The position numbers and the translations under genes are program-made. Under the pieces are notes generated by a model. The model was given only the letters and a program-made list of their open reading frames with translations. It ran no database searches and was not told where the DNA came from. From DASZFV01 sp036494575 (lineage in GTDB: Bacteria > Myxococcota_A > Polyangia > Fen-1088), in NCBI GenBank assembly GCA_036494575.1, contig DASXOE010000154.1:18522-82521 (forward strand): 64,000 nt of DNA, in the 5' to 3' direction. Of the stretch, positions 34,175 through 42,468 are shown in pieces (positions within the stretch are counted from its first letter, which is position 1; each line of letters opens with the position of its first letter).

Positions 34175-35332
34175 TCAACGACCGGCGCGCAGGAAGCGCA
34201 GGATCGTCTGCTCGGCGAGCTGCTCGCCGAGGCCCCCGAAGATGAAGTCGAAGGCGTGCTGCCCGTAGGGCACGACGAGCACCTCGTGCCGCACGCCCGC
34301 CGCGGAGAGCTTCGCGTCCATGACCTCCGTGTGCGCGAGCGGCACGAAGGCGTCGTGGCCACCGTGCAGAAGCAGCGTGGGCGGGGCAGCCGACGTGACG
34401 TGCGTCAGCGGTGAGAGCAGCCGGAAACGTTCGGGCTGCGTCGCCGGTGTGCCGCCGACGTAGCTCCCCAGGCGGCCGGGCGTGTCGAAGACCCGCGGGT
34501 TCGTGGGGTGGTTCCAGGCCCAAACGAGATCGGTGGGACCGTAGAACGAGATGACGGAAGCGACGTGGGTGTCCCCGGCCGCGCAGCTCGGCGGCAAAGC
34601 CGGTTCGTCCGGCGCGTAAGCGGCGAGCATCGCGAGGTGCGCGCCGGCCGAGCGCCCGAGCAGCGTGACGCGCGCCGGGTCGACCTCGACGCCGACGTCG
34701 CGCGCGTGCCGTTTGACCCAGCCGATGGCGCATTTGACGTCGCCGATGGCCGTTTGCCACGTGGGCTGCGGCCCGAGCCGGTACTGGACGTCGAAGACGG
34801 CCCAGCCGTGCTCCGCGAGCCAGGCGCTCATGCGCGGCGCGCTGCCCTTGTCGCCCGCGGACCACCCGCCCTCGTGCAGCACGATGATCGCGGGCGCGCG
34901 CGCCGCGGCGCTCGCCGGCGGCGTGGGCCGATAGACGTCGAGCGCGAGCGCCTGACCGCCAATCGTGTTGTACACCACCGTTTGCGACGGGTGACCGCCG
35001 TCCTCGTCGACGGGCGCCCGCAGGTAACGCGCGAAATCGATGGCGACGTGGTTCTTCACGCCGACGCGCAAGGCCTGCGCGGGCGGAACGCACGCGACGG
35101 CGACGATGGCGAGGCCGAGCGTCGTCTGTACGACGATCCAGGCGCGTGCCTGCGACAGGCGGGCCAATCCCGCCGCCAAGACGACGGCCGCCACGACGAA
35201 GAGGGTCTTCTCGTCGAAGAAGATCGCGAGGTAAGACGCCGCCTTCGTTGGCGCGGGCAGGACGAGGAGGGCGGCGACGGCCGCTGCGGCGAGGGTCAAG
35301 AGAATGGAGACCCAGCGGGCCAGCGCGCGCAC
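34175..35332 (-). CDS. Membrane-anchored alpha/beta hydrolase (esterase-like)
   Basis: 385 residues. Three hydrophobic segments fill the first ~90 residues (VSILLTLAAAAVAALLVL, LFVVAAVVLAAGLARL, IVVQTTLGLAIVAVACV). The rest is a BD-FAE/carboxylesterase-type alpha/beta hydrolase: oxyanion loop IIVLHEGGWSAGDKG, nucleophile elbow LLGRSAGAH, acid in LLLHGGHDAFVP and catalytic His in VVPYGQHAFDF. It likely cleaves an ester or similar bond at the periplasmic face of the membrane. It lies 45 bp after another hydrolase gene and 17 bp before the DUF3565 gene, ahead of eutBC. Confidence 0.85.
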   Translation of the reverse strand: MRALARWVSILLTLAAAAVAALLVLPAPTKAASYLAIFFDEKTLFVVAAVVLAAGLARLSQARAWIVVQTTLGLAIVAVACVPPAQALRVGVKNHVAIDFARYLRAPVDEDGGHPSQTVVYNTIGGQALALDVYRPTPPASAAARAPAIIVLHEGGWSAGDKGSAPRMSAWLAEHGWAVFDVQYRLGPQPTWQTAIGDVKCAIGWVKRHARDVGVEVDPARVTLLGRSAGAHLAMLAAYAPDEPALPPSCAAGDTHVASVISFYGPTDLVWAWNHPTNPRVFDTPGRLGSYVGGTPATQPERFRLLSPLTHVTSAAPPTLLLHGGHDAFVPLAHTEVMDAKLSAAGVRHEVLVVPYGQHAFDFIFGGLGEQLAEQTILRFLRAGR

Positions 35333-35377
35333 GGACAGACACTACCACGCGGTCGTGCGCGTCCCGATCTCAGGCCT

Positions 35378-36235
35378 TCACGACCGATGCCGACTTCGGA
35401 AGCTTCGGGCGGGTTCTTCCCGTTCGTCTGCATGCCCCGCTGGCCGCGTTCCCTCGTCGTTGACCTTCACGAGGGGGGCCAGGAATGCGTTCAGAGCCGC
35501 CACGACGGGGGCGGGGACGTCGTGGCCGCCGTCGAAGGGCACCCAGGTCACCTTCAGGCCCGCGGCGGCGAGCTCGTGCGCGAAGCTTTCGTCGGCGGCG
35601 AAAGGCAGGATGCGATCGGCGCGGCCGTGCGAAATGAAGACCGGCAGGCCGGCCCGTCGCGCGAAGCCGCGCCGCCAGGTCGCGACGTCCACCGGGGTCC
35701 CCGAAAGGAGCACGAGCGCCGTGATGACGTCGTCCGTCGTGAACGCGATCTCGCTCGCGACCATGGCGCCTTGCGAGAAGCCCCCGAGCACGAGGGGGCC
35801 GGACGAGGCGCGCTCGCGGACGAGCGCGCGCACGCTCGCAGCGGCGACGTCGATGCCCGGGGGGTGGAACGCGGCGAGGTCCGGCAGCTGGCTGCCCGCG
35901 TGAACGTGAGATTCGAGGTCGAGCCGCCACCAGGCCCGGCCGCCGATCGGACCGTCTGGCGGGCGGGTCGCCTCGGGAGCTTGCGGGAAAATGTACCGGG
36001 TCCCGGGCGGCAAGACGATCGTCGTCGCGAACGGCACCCAATCGGTCGCCTTCGCGGCGTATCCGTGGAGCAGCACGAGCGTCGGTGGTCCCTCGCCGCC
36101 GCGCACGACGGCGGCGAGGTGCGACAGGTGGGTGCGGCCCGCATGCGACGCGGCGCCCACGAGGAGGGAAGCGAACGCCAGGGCGGCCAGAGCCGGCGCA
36201 CGGTGCGGATGACGCCTCGCCTCGGGTGTGCTCAC
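35378..36235 (-). CDS. Phospholipase/carboxylesterase-type alpha/beta hydrolase, secreted
   Basis: 285 residues from a GTG start. Signal segment APALAALAFASLLVGAASHA, then TLVLLHGYAAKATDWVPFAT, nucleophile in LVLGGFSQGAMVASEIAFTT, acid in VFISHGRADRILPF and His in PFDGGHDVP. The GFSQG elbow and the short TIM-free fold match the phospholipase/carboxylesterase (YpfH-like) group. Substrate unknown; being exported at the head of the ethanolamine operon it might release ethanolamine-containing compounds from lipids (inference). The C-terminal ~30 residues are a charged, possibly disordered tail. Confidence 0.82.
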   Translation of the reverse strand: MSTPEARRHPHRAPALAALAFASLLVGAASHAGRTHLSHLAAVVRGGEGPPTLVLLHGYAAKATDWVPFATTIVLPPGTRYIFPQAPEATRPPDGPIGGRAWWRLDLESHVHAGSQLPDLAAFHPPGIDVAAASVRALVRERASSGPLVLGGFSQGAMVASEIAFTTDDVITALVLLSGTPVDVATWRRGFARRAGLPVFISHGRADRILPFAADESFAHELAAAGLKVTWVPFDGGHDVPAPVVAALNAFLAPLVKVNDEGTRPAGHADEREEPARSFRSRHRS

Positions 36236-36447
36236 GAGCCTCGAACATAAGACCGCGCGGCCGGAGGAGAAGAGCGCAGCGCTCCTGAATCGTCGCCCTC
36301 GGGCGTCGACTCGACCTGCGCGTCCTCGACGGGACCTTTGCGGCTCACCAGAACGCTCGACCGTGGTCGCGGGCGTTCTGTTCCGCGGGTCGCAAAACCG
36401 GCCGATCGGAAGGACCTGGCCGCGGCGCGACCGCGCGGAGGAGGTCG

Positions 36448-36621
36448 TCAGCAGACCGAAGAGAGGGCGCGGCTGTGGTTGCCGGTGGCGAGGCCGCCGG
36501 CCTTGACGGCGGAGCGGACCTTGAGGCCGGCGCGGTTGTGGTTGCCGGTGGCGAGGCCGCCGGCCTTGATTCCGGCCTTGATCGCGAGGGTCGTCTTCGT
36601 GGTCTTCGTCGAGGTCGTCAT
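36448..36621 (-). CDS. 57-residue peptide built of two 21-residue repeats
   Basis: Short Thr/Lys-rich leader (MTTSTKTTKTT) followed by two copies of a 21-residue unit: K-A-G-I-KAGGLATGNHNRAG and R-S-A-V-KAGGLATGNHSRAL, ending in SSVC. The KAGGLATGNH core is identical in both. AAGGAG lies 7 bases before the ATG at 36621 (another ATG at 36627 is too close to it). No signal peptide or membrane segment. The layout (leader plus repeated core, terminal Cys) is reminiscent of ribosomal peptide precursors, but no modification enzyme was recognised nearby, so the role is open. Confidence 0.6.
   Translation of the reverse strand: MTTSTKTTKTTLAIKAGIKAGGLATGNHNRAGLKVRSAVKAGGLATGNHSRALSSVC
36474..36569. 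repeat. 33-bp direct repeat, 63-bp period
   Basis: The sequence beginning tgtggttgccggtggcgagg is identical for 33 bases at 36474-36506 and 36537-36569. The 63-bp period equals 21 codons of the peptide gene it lies in, showing recent in-frame duplication or conversion. Confidence 0.85.
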
Positions 36622-36773
36622 TTTCATTCTCCTTGGTTCGTTGTTGGCGTTGGGGACGCCTGACCTCGATTGCAGCTGGCGTGCCAGCACGAACCCCGCA
36701 GAAACTGCGGTGTTTGCGCGCGCGCGCTCGTGTGCGCGAAGGTGAAGGCAGAGCCTTCGCGCTCGTCATATGA

Positions 36774-38105
36774 CTAGGGCGCCGGCGCCGGGGCGAGGCG
36801 GCGGCGCACCATGGCGACATGGTCGCGCAGGACGTAGAGCTGGTCCGCGAAGGAGAGCGGCGTCTTGATCTCGTCGACGGCGTGCTGAATGTCGTCGAGC
36901 TTTTGCGCGATCTGGCGGCGTTGCTCGTCGGTGTGCGCCGTCATGATCTCGCGCTCGATTCCCATGAGCGCGCCGTACCACCGATAGATGCGCGAGCGCA
37001 CGCGCCAGCGATAAAGCGACGGCGCCGCGCGCGTCGCGGGCACGACGATGACGAGCAGCGGCAGTATGACGACGAGCACGCGGTCGAGGAGGCTCGCGAG
37101 CCAGAAGGGCAGCCGCTTGTAGAGGAACTGGCCGCCCGATTTGTAGTAGCGCTCGGCGTCGCTGCTGATGGGGAAGTCATGCTCGAGCGGCGCGGGGTAC
37201 TCGCCCGCCGTACGGTACATGCCCGGGCCGCTGTGGATCTCGCGCGCCGCCGCGATGAGGAGGTCCGACAGCGCGGGGTGCAGGTCCCGGTGCGCGACGA
37301 GCTCGACCGCGGGACCGACGAGCGCCACGTTCTCCGACGGATAGTCCTTGCCGAGATCCATGGCGCCCTCGGGGAGCGTGAGGTGCGTGAGGAACTTCAG
37401 GCGGCGCACGTAGCCGTCGGCCTGACGGAAGCTCATGAGGCGCACGCCGGGTGCCTCGCGCAGGCTCCGCATCACCTGCGGCGTCGCCGAGTCGCCCATG
37501 AGGAACGCGGCGTCGACCTTGCCGGTCGCGAGCGAACGGGCCGCCTCTTCGCCGTGCTCGGCGACGAGCGTCGCCGACTTGTCGTCCATGTCGTTGGCTT
37601 TGAGCAGCTTGAGCGCGAGCGCGTGCGTGCCGCTGCCCACGGTGCCGATGGCGATGCGCTTGCCGCGCAGCTCCGCGAGGCGATCGATGGGCTGCGGCAG
37701 GCGGTAGTAGACCATGAGCGGCTGGGTGAACACCGTGCCCAGCGAGACGAGGTTGGAGATGTCGACGCCGTCGGCGAGGCCGCCCTGCACGAAGCCGACG
37801 TCGATGGCCGACTTGCGATCGGCGAGGCGCTCGAGGTTGTCGAGCGCGCCCTCGGAAGGAACGATCTCGACCTTGACGCCGTGGCTCTCGATGATCTTCT
37901 TGTACCTCTCGGCGAGGTTGCGGTAGCTGCTGCCCGCCGAGCCGCTGATCATGCGGAAGTGGCTGGGCGGCGCCGACTGCATGAGCTTCGCGGCGAAGGC
38001 GCCCGCCGCCATGATGACGAGCAAGATGGGCACGCCGATGCCGAGGACGTCGCGCCACGAGACGGCGCGAAGACGTTCGAGGCGCGTGCCGGCGGCGTCG
38101 CTCAT
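36774..38105 (-). CDS. TAXI-family TRAP-type solute-binding protein with two membrane anchors
   Basis: 443 residues. An N-terminal helix (VLGIGVPILLVIMAAGAFAA) is followed by a TAXI (TRAP-associated extracytoplasmic immunogenic) domain: FRMISGSAGSSYRNLAERYK, GVKVEIVPSEGALDNLERLA, IDVGFVQGGLADG and GKRIAIGTVGSGTHALALKL. Residues ~335-365 form a second helix (LLDRVLVVILPLLVIVVPAT) and the last ~70 residues are charged and helical, probably cytosolic. The family captures carboxylates or amino acids for TRAP permeases; no TRAP permease gene is in the window, so it may serve a distant transporter or act as a sensor. Confidence 0.85.
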   Translation of the reverse strand: MSDAAGTRLERLRAVSWRDVLGIGVPILLVIMAAGAFAAKLMQSAPPSHFRMISGSAGSSYRNLAERYKKIIESHGVKVEIVPSEGALDNLERLADRKSAIDVGFVQGGLADGVDISNLVSLGTVFTQPLMVYYRLPQPIDRLAELRGKRIAIGTVGSGTHALALKLLKANDMDDKSATLVAEHGEEAARSLATGKVDAAFLMGDSATPQVMRSLREAPGVRLMSFRQADGYVRRLKFLTHLTLPEGAMDLGKDYPSENVALVGPAVELVAHRDLHPALSDLLIAAAREIHSGPGMYRTAGEYPAPLEHDFPISSDAERYYKSGGQFLYKRLPFWLASLLDRVLVVILPLLVIVVPATRAAPSLYRWRVRSRIYRWYGALMGIEREIMTAHTDEQRRQIAQKLDDIQHAVDEIKTPLSFADQLYVLRDHVAMVRRRLAPAPAP

Positions 38106-38130
38106 GACGGCGCGATTGTACCCGGACTCC

Positions 38131-39402
38131 TCACCCGCGGGTGCGCACGCTCACGGCGCGCCCGTGGGCCTGCAGGCCCTCCACCTCGGCGAGCGCCTCG
38201 ATGTCGCCGCCCTGGGCGCGCAGCGCCGCGGCGTCGTACTCGATGAGGGAGGTGCGCTTGACGAAGTCGGCGACGCCGAGCGGCGAGAAGAAGCGGGCGC
38301 TGCCGCCCGTGGGCAGCACGTGGCTCGGCCCCGCCATGTAGTCGCCCACCGACTCGGGCGTGTGCGCCCCCATGAAGAGCGCGCCCGCCGTCGTGATCCG
38401 CTCGCCGACGGCGCGCGCGTCGCGCAGCGCGAGCTCGGCGTGCTCGGGCGCGAGCAGGTTCATGACCCGCACGACCTCGTCGACGCCGTCGACGACGATG
38501 AGCGCGCCGTGGTCGCGCAGCGCCGCCTCGGCGATCTTGCGCCGCGGCAGGCCCTTGACCTGCCGCTCGATCTCGGCGGCGATGCGCTTGCCGACGTCGC
38601 GGCCCACGGCGATGAGGATCGGCACGGCCAGCACGTCGTGCTCGGCCTGCGCGAGCAGATCGGCGGCCACCCAGCTCGGGTCGACGCTGTCGTCGGCGGC
38701 CACGACGAGCTCCGTGGGACCGGCGATCGAGTCGATGCCGACGTCGCCGAAGACGAGGCGCTTGGCGGCCGCGACGTAGGCGTTGCCCGGGCCTACGATC
38801 TTGTCGACGCGCGGCACGCTCTCCGTGCCGTAGGCGAAGGCCGCGATGGCTTGCGCGCCGCCCATGACGAACACGCGATCGACGCCGGACTCGAGCGCCG
38901 CCGCCAGCGTCTCGGGCGACGGCCCCGGCGTCGTCATGATGATCTCGCGCACGCCCGCGACCTTGGCGGGCACGGCCGTCATCACGACCGTCGACGGGTA
39001 GCGCGCCGTCCCGCCCGGCACGTAGAGGCCCACGCGCGCGAGCGGCGCGACGCGCAGGCCGACGCGCGCGCCGTCCTCGCGCAGCTCGAAGGAGGAGTAC
39101 GTCTCGCGCTCGTGGAAGCGACGCACGCGCGCGGCGGCGCGCTCGATCGCGAGGCGCACGCCCGGTGCGACGTGGCTCGCCTGTTCGAGCCAGGTCGCGC
39201 GCGGCAGCTCGAGCGCGTCGAGTGAGCGCTGCTCGAACTTCTCGGTGAGGTCGCGGACTGCGGCGTCCCCGCGCCGGCGCACCTGGTGGATGACGTCGCG
39301 GGCCGCCGCCTCGATCGACGGCGGCGTCTCTGCGCTGCGTTCGCAGAGCGGACGCAAGCGCGCGGAATAATCCGGGTCCTTGGCGTCGATGATTCGCAGC
39401 AT
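38131..39402 (-). CDS. hisD: Histidinol dehydrogenase
   Basis: 423 residues. Catalyses the last two steps of histidine synthesis (histidinol to histidine, NAD-dependent, Zn). Signature blocks: GLYVPGGTARYPSTVVMTAV, KIVGPGNAYVAAAKRLVFGD, IDSIAGPTELVVAADDS, ADLLAQAEHDVLA and the catalytic segment LLAPEHAELALRDAR. GGAG five bases before the ATG at 39402 fixes the start (a longer reading to 39474 lacks it). No other his gene adjoins it. Lies 25 bp after the upstream end of the TAXI gene and could be co-transcribed into it. Confidence 0.96.
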   Translation of the reverse strand: MLRIIDAKDPDYSARLRPLCERSAETPPSIEAAARDVIHQVRRRGDAAVRDLTEKFEQRSLDALELPRATWLEQASHVAPGVRLAIERAAARVRRFHERETYSSFELREDGARVGLRVAPLARVGLYVPGGTARYPSTVVMTAVPAKVAGVREIIMTTPGPSPETLAAALESGVDRVFVMGGAQAIAAFAYGTESVPRVDKIVGPGNAYVAAAKRLVFGDVGIDSIAGPTELVVAADDSVDPSWVAADLLAQAEHDVLAVPILIAVGRDVGKRIAAEIERQVKGLPRRKIAEAALRDHGALIVVDGVDEVVRVMNLLAPEHAELALRDARAVGERITTAGALFMGAHTPESVGDYMAGPSHVLPTGGSARFFSPLGVADFVKRTSLIEYDAAALRAQGGDIEALAEVEGLQAHGRAVSVRTRG

Positions 39403-39581
39403 CTCATCTCCAGCATAGGGACTCGGTTTCCGAAATGCCACTGGGCCGCCGCGCGCGTAACCGCCGCGACACACGCACTGGCGCGCTCTTCGTGAACGAA
39501 TTACACGCGCCGTTCATTTTTCAGGGGGGCCCTCCGCACGCGGCGGGTGTAGCGTGAAAAGGTCGAAGGAAGGAGGGCAGC

Positions 39582-39992
39582 ATGGGTCATTCGGGGAATG
39601 GGAGAAGGGGGCGAGACGGGCTCACCGTCGGGTCTGTTTTCGGGTCCGTTTTCGGGTCCGTTTTCGACGAAGTGGCGCACGTACGCGCGCGCTTCGCGGT
39701 CGATCCGTCGACGCCGGCGCGGCTGGCCGACGCGTGGACGGCGCCGACGGGCACGACGGAGGAGGACGAGGCGGAGTTCGTCGACGCCATGGCCGACTGC
39801 TTGAGCGTCGGCCTGCCGCTCGAGGCGGCCCTCGCGTCGTGGCGCTCCGGCACGCTCGAGGTCACGAGCGCGGAAGACGAGAACGACGAGAACGACGAGA
39901 ACGACGAAGTCGACGACGGGCTCGGGGGCGAGACGACAGGCGTCTATGATCCGCGCCACCAGGGCAGTCGCCGCCGCGTCGTCGAGACGTGA
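39582..39992 (+). CDS. Hypothetical protein with slippage-type DNA repeats
   Basis: 136 residues, unrecognised. AAGGAGGG lies 5 bases before the ATG, the main reason to believe it. GSVFGSVFGSVF (three 12-bp units at 39630-39668) near the N-terminus and DENDENDENDE (9-bp units at 39879-39906) near the C-terminus are perfect tandem DNA repeats prone to slippage. The middle (EEDEAEFVDAMADCLSVGLP) is acidic and helical. No signal or membrane segment. Might be a small regulatory or structural protein; a non-coding explanation cannot be ruled out. Confidence 0.5.
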   Translation: MGHSGNGRRGRDGLTVGSVFGSVFGSVFDEVAHVRARFAVDPSTPARLADAWTAPTGTTEEDEAEFVDAMADCLSVGLPLEAALASWRSGTLEVTSAEDENDENDENDEVDDGLGGETTGVYDPRHQGSRRRVVET

Positions 39993-39999
39993 CGATGCC

Positions 40000-40536
40000 T
40001 CAACCTCGCTCTCTCGTGAGGTTGCGCCTGGACGAGGCCGATGACGATGACGAGAACGTCCGCGTCTTCATGCGGTCGATGTAGAGCGTCCCGTTCAAGT
40101 GATCGATCTCGTGCTGCAGGATGCGCGCGTACCAGCCGGCCGCGCGGATCGTGACGGGCTGGCCGCGGTGATCGAGCGCCTCGACGGTCACGGCGCGCGC
40201 GCGCGGCACGAGCGCCTGGAAACCCTCGACGCTGAGGCAGCCCTCGTAGTGCTCGACGACCTCGTCGCCCAGCGTGAGGCGCGGCGTCGCGATGACGTGG
40301 AAGGGGATGGGCTTGCGCTCCTGCGCCTCGCTCTCGCCCACGTCCTCGATGACCGCGAGCTGCAGGGGCACGCCCACCTGCGGCGCCGCCAGCCCCACGC
40401 CGGGCGCGTCGCGCATCGTCTCGCGCATGAGCTCGATGAGCTGCTGGAGCTCGGCCGTCGCGAGGTCGGCCGCCGTGAGGGGCCCCGCCTGCGCGCGCAG
40501 CACGGGATCGCCGGTCTGGACGATCTTCAGGAGCAC
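40000..40536 (-). CDS. def: Peptide deformylase
   Basis: 178 residues. All three motifs are present: GVGLAAPQV (47-55), EGCLSV (metal Cys ~100) and HEIDH (142-146, two metal His and catalytic Glu). Removes the formyl group from nascent N-terminal methionine. The C-terminal tail (TFSSSSSASSRRN) is a low-complexity extension. Divergent from the ABC-transporter genes with 70 bases between starts. Confidence 0.96.
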   Translation of the reverse strand: MLLKIVQTGDPVLRAQAGPLTAADLATAELQQLIELMRETMRDAPGVGLAAPQVGVPLQLAVIEDVGESEAQERKPIPFHVIATPRLTLGDEVVEHYEGCLSVEGFQALVPRARAVTVEALDHRGQPVTIRAAGWYARILQHEIDHLNGTLYIDRMKTRTFSSSSSASSRRNLTRERG

Positions 40537-40606
40537 GCGCGCATTGTCGCACGATCGCCCGCCGCGGCGGCATGACCTCGGCTACCATGCGGCGCCGAGC
40601 CGCCGC

Positions 40607-41668
40607 GTGTCCGCGTCCACGTCCATATCCGCAGGCATCGAGATGCGCGGCCTGCGCAAGGTCTACCCCGCGCCCAAGGCGCGTCGCGGGCGCGGCCCTG
40701 GGGCCGGCCTCGCGGGCCCCCCGCGCATGCCGCCGGGCGCCGCCATGGCGCCCACGGGTGGCACGCTCACGGCCGCGGGCATCGTCGCGCTCGACGGGCT
40801 CGATCTCTCGGTGGGTGAGGGCGAGTTCTTCGGGCTGCTCGGGCCCAACGGCGCCGGGAAGACGACGACCATCGGCATCCTCACGACGCGCGTGCTGCCG
40901 TCGGGCGGGCAGGCGTCCATCGGCGGCGCCGACGTCGTCGCGGAGGCCGTGGCCGTGCGGCGCCGCATCGGTGTCGTGCCGCAACGGTCGAACCCGGATC
41001 GCGGCCTCGACGTCCTCGAGAACCTGACTTTTCACGCGGCGTACTTCGGCTTCCCGCGCGCGGCCTCGCGCGCCCGCGCGCTTGGCATCCTCGAGCGTCT
41101 CGGGCTCGCCGATCGCGCCCTCGCGCGCATCGACGCGCTGTCGGGCGGGCAGCTCCAGCGGCTCATGATCGCGCGCGCGCTCGTGCACGAGCCGCGCGTG
41201 ATTTTCCTCGACGAGCCGACGGTGGGGCTCGATCCGCAGGCGCGCCTCGCGCTGTGGGAGATCCTGCGCGGGCTGCACGCCGAGGGCCGCACGATCGTCA
41301 TGACGACGCACTACATGGAGGAGGCCGAGAAGCTCTGCGCGCGGGTCGCGATCGTCGACCGCGGCAAGCTCCTGGCCTGCGACGCCCCCGAGGCGCTCAA
41401 GAAGCAGGCGCCGGGCGGAACGCTCGTCGAGCTCACGCTCGACGGGGAGGCGGCCCCGGCGCGAGAGGCGGCGCGCGCCGTCGCGGGCGTGCTCGACGTC
41501 GTGAGCGACGGCGCCATGCTGCGCGTGTACCACCCGCAGGGCGGCGAGGCCGTGGCGCGACTCATCGGCGTCGTGCAGGGCGCCGGGCGGCAGGTCACGA
41601 ACATCCGTCTCGTGCCGCCCAACCTCGAGACGCTCTTCCTCTCGCTCACGGGAAGGAAGCTCGACTGA
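40607..41668 (+). CDS. ABC-2 exporter ATP-binding protein with an N-terminal insert
   Basis: About 353 residues. Walker A LLGPNGAGKTTTIGIL, Q-loop VVPQRSNPDRGL, signature LSGGQLQRLMIARALV, Walker B VIFLDEPTVGLDP and H-loop TTHYMEEAEKL are intact. The first strand (MRGLRKVYPAPKA) is separated from the usual next strand (IVALDGLDLSVGEGEFFGLL) by ~35 extra Gly/Pro/Arg/Met residues, an insert unusual for this fold. I start at GTG 40607 (ATG 40643 is the shorter option). It overlaps the permease gene by one base and drives export of an unknown substrate. Confidence 0.9.
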   Translation: MSASTSISAGIEMRGLRKVYPAPKARRGRGPGAGLAGPPRMPPGAAMAPTGGTLTAAGIVALDGLDLSVGEGEFFGLLGPNGAGKTTTIGILTTRVLPSGGQASIGGADVVAEAVAVRRRIGVVPQRSNPDRGLDVLENLTFHAAYFGFPRAASRARALGILERLGLADRALARIDALSGGQLQRLMIARALVHEPRVIFLDEPTVGLDPQARLALWEILRGLHAEGRTIVMTTHYMEEAEKLCARVAIVDRGKLLACDAPEALKKQAPGGTLVELTLDGEAAPAREAARAVAGVLDVVSDGAMLRVYHPQGGEAVARLIGVVQGAGRQVTNIRLVPPNLETLFLSLTGRKLD

Positions 41669-42468
41669 TGGCGCCCGCGCGCGAGACGCCGACGCTGGGC
41701 GCGGGGCGCGTGTTCTGGGCGCTCCTCGCGCGCGACGTCGTCGTCGTGCGCCGCGAGCTGGTGTACTTCCTCATGCGCACGGCCATGCAGCCGCTCATGT
41801 TCGCCGTCGTCTTCGGCTACCTCTTGCCGAAGATGGGCTTCGTGCGGCCGGGCTACACCTCGGCGCTGCTGCCGGGCGTGCTGGCCGTCTCGCTGGCGCT
41901 CGCCGCCGTGCAGTCCGTCGCGCTGCCCATGGTCACCGACTTCGGCTTCTCGCGCGAGATCGAGGATCGCCTGCTCGCGCCCATTCCGAGCTCGCTCGTC
42001 GCCCTCGAGAAGGTCGTGTCCGGCACGCTGCAGGCGCTCATCGCGGCGCTCTTCGTGCTGCCCGTCGCGCGCCTCATCATGGGGCCCATCGCCGGGCTCT
42101 CGCTGGCCCACGTGGGCACGATCGTCCTCGTGACGGTCTTCGGCGCCGTCGCCTTCAGCATGATGGGCCTCTACCTCGGCTGCGTCGTGGCGGCGCAACA
42201 GATCGGCCTGCTCTTCGGCATCGTCGTCGCGCCGATGATCATGTTCGGCTGCGCCTACTACCCGTGGCGCGGTCTCGACGCCGCGCCCGTCGTGAAATAC
42301 GTCGTGCTCGTGAACCCGCTCACCTACATCTCCGAGGGACTGCGCGGCGTGCTCGTCCCCGCGATGCCGCACATGCCGCTGCGGGCCGTGCTCGCGGCGC
42401 TCACCGTGATCACGCTCGTCTTCTGGCGCCTCGGGCTGCGCGCCTTCATGAAGCGCGCGGTGGGCTGA
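41668..42468 (+). CDS. ABC-2 type permease
   Basis: 266 residues with six membrane segments. MRTAMQPLMFAVVFGYLLPK, GVLAVSLALAAVQSVALPMV and the region before the last helix, VVLVNPLTYISEGLRGVLVP, follow the ABC-2 permease signature (NPxTYxxxxxR). Forms a heterodimeric or homodimeric exporter with the ATPase encoded just upstream (TGATG overlap). Substrates for this group range from drugs to polysaccharides; not determinable here. Confidence 0.92.
   Translation: MAPARETPTLGAGRVFWALLARDVVVVRRELVYFLMRTAMQPLMFAVVFGYLLPKMGFVRPGYTSALLPGVLAVSLALAAVQSVALPMVTDFGFSREIEDRLLAPIPSSLVALEKVVSGTLQALIAALFVLPVARLIMGPIAGLSLAHVGTIVLVTVFGAVAFSMMGLYLGCVVAAQQIGLLFGIVVAPMIMFGCAYYPWRGLDAAPVVKYVVLVNPLTYISEGLRGVLVPAMPHMPLRAVLAALTVITLVFWRLGLRAFMKRAVG

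Noticed and set aside
36622..36690. Longer version of the repeat peptide from 36690
   Set aside because: The extension is Arg/Gln-rich without a ribosome-binding site, whereas AAGGAG fits the ATG at 36621.
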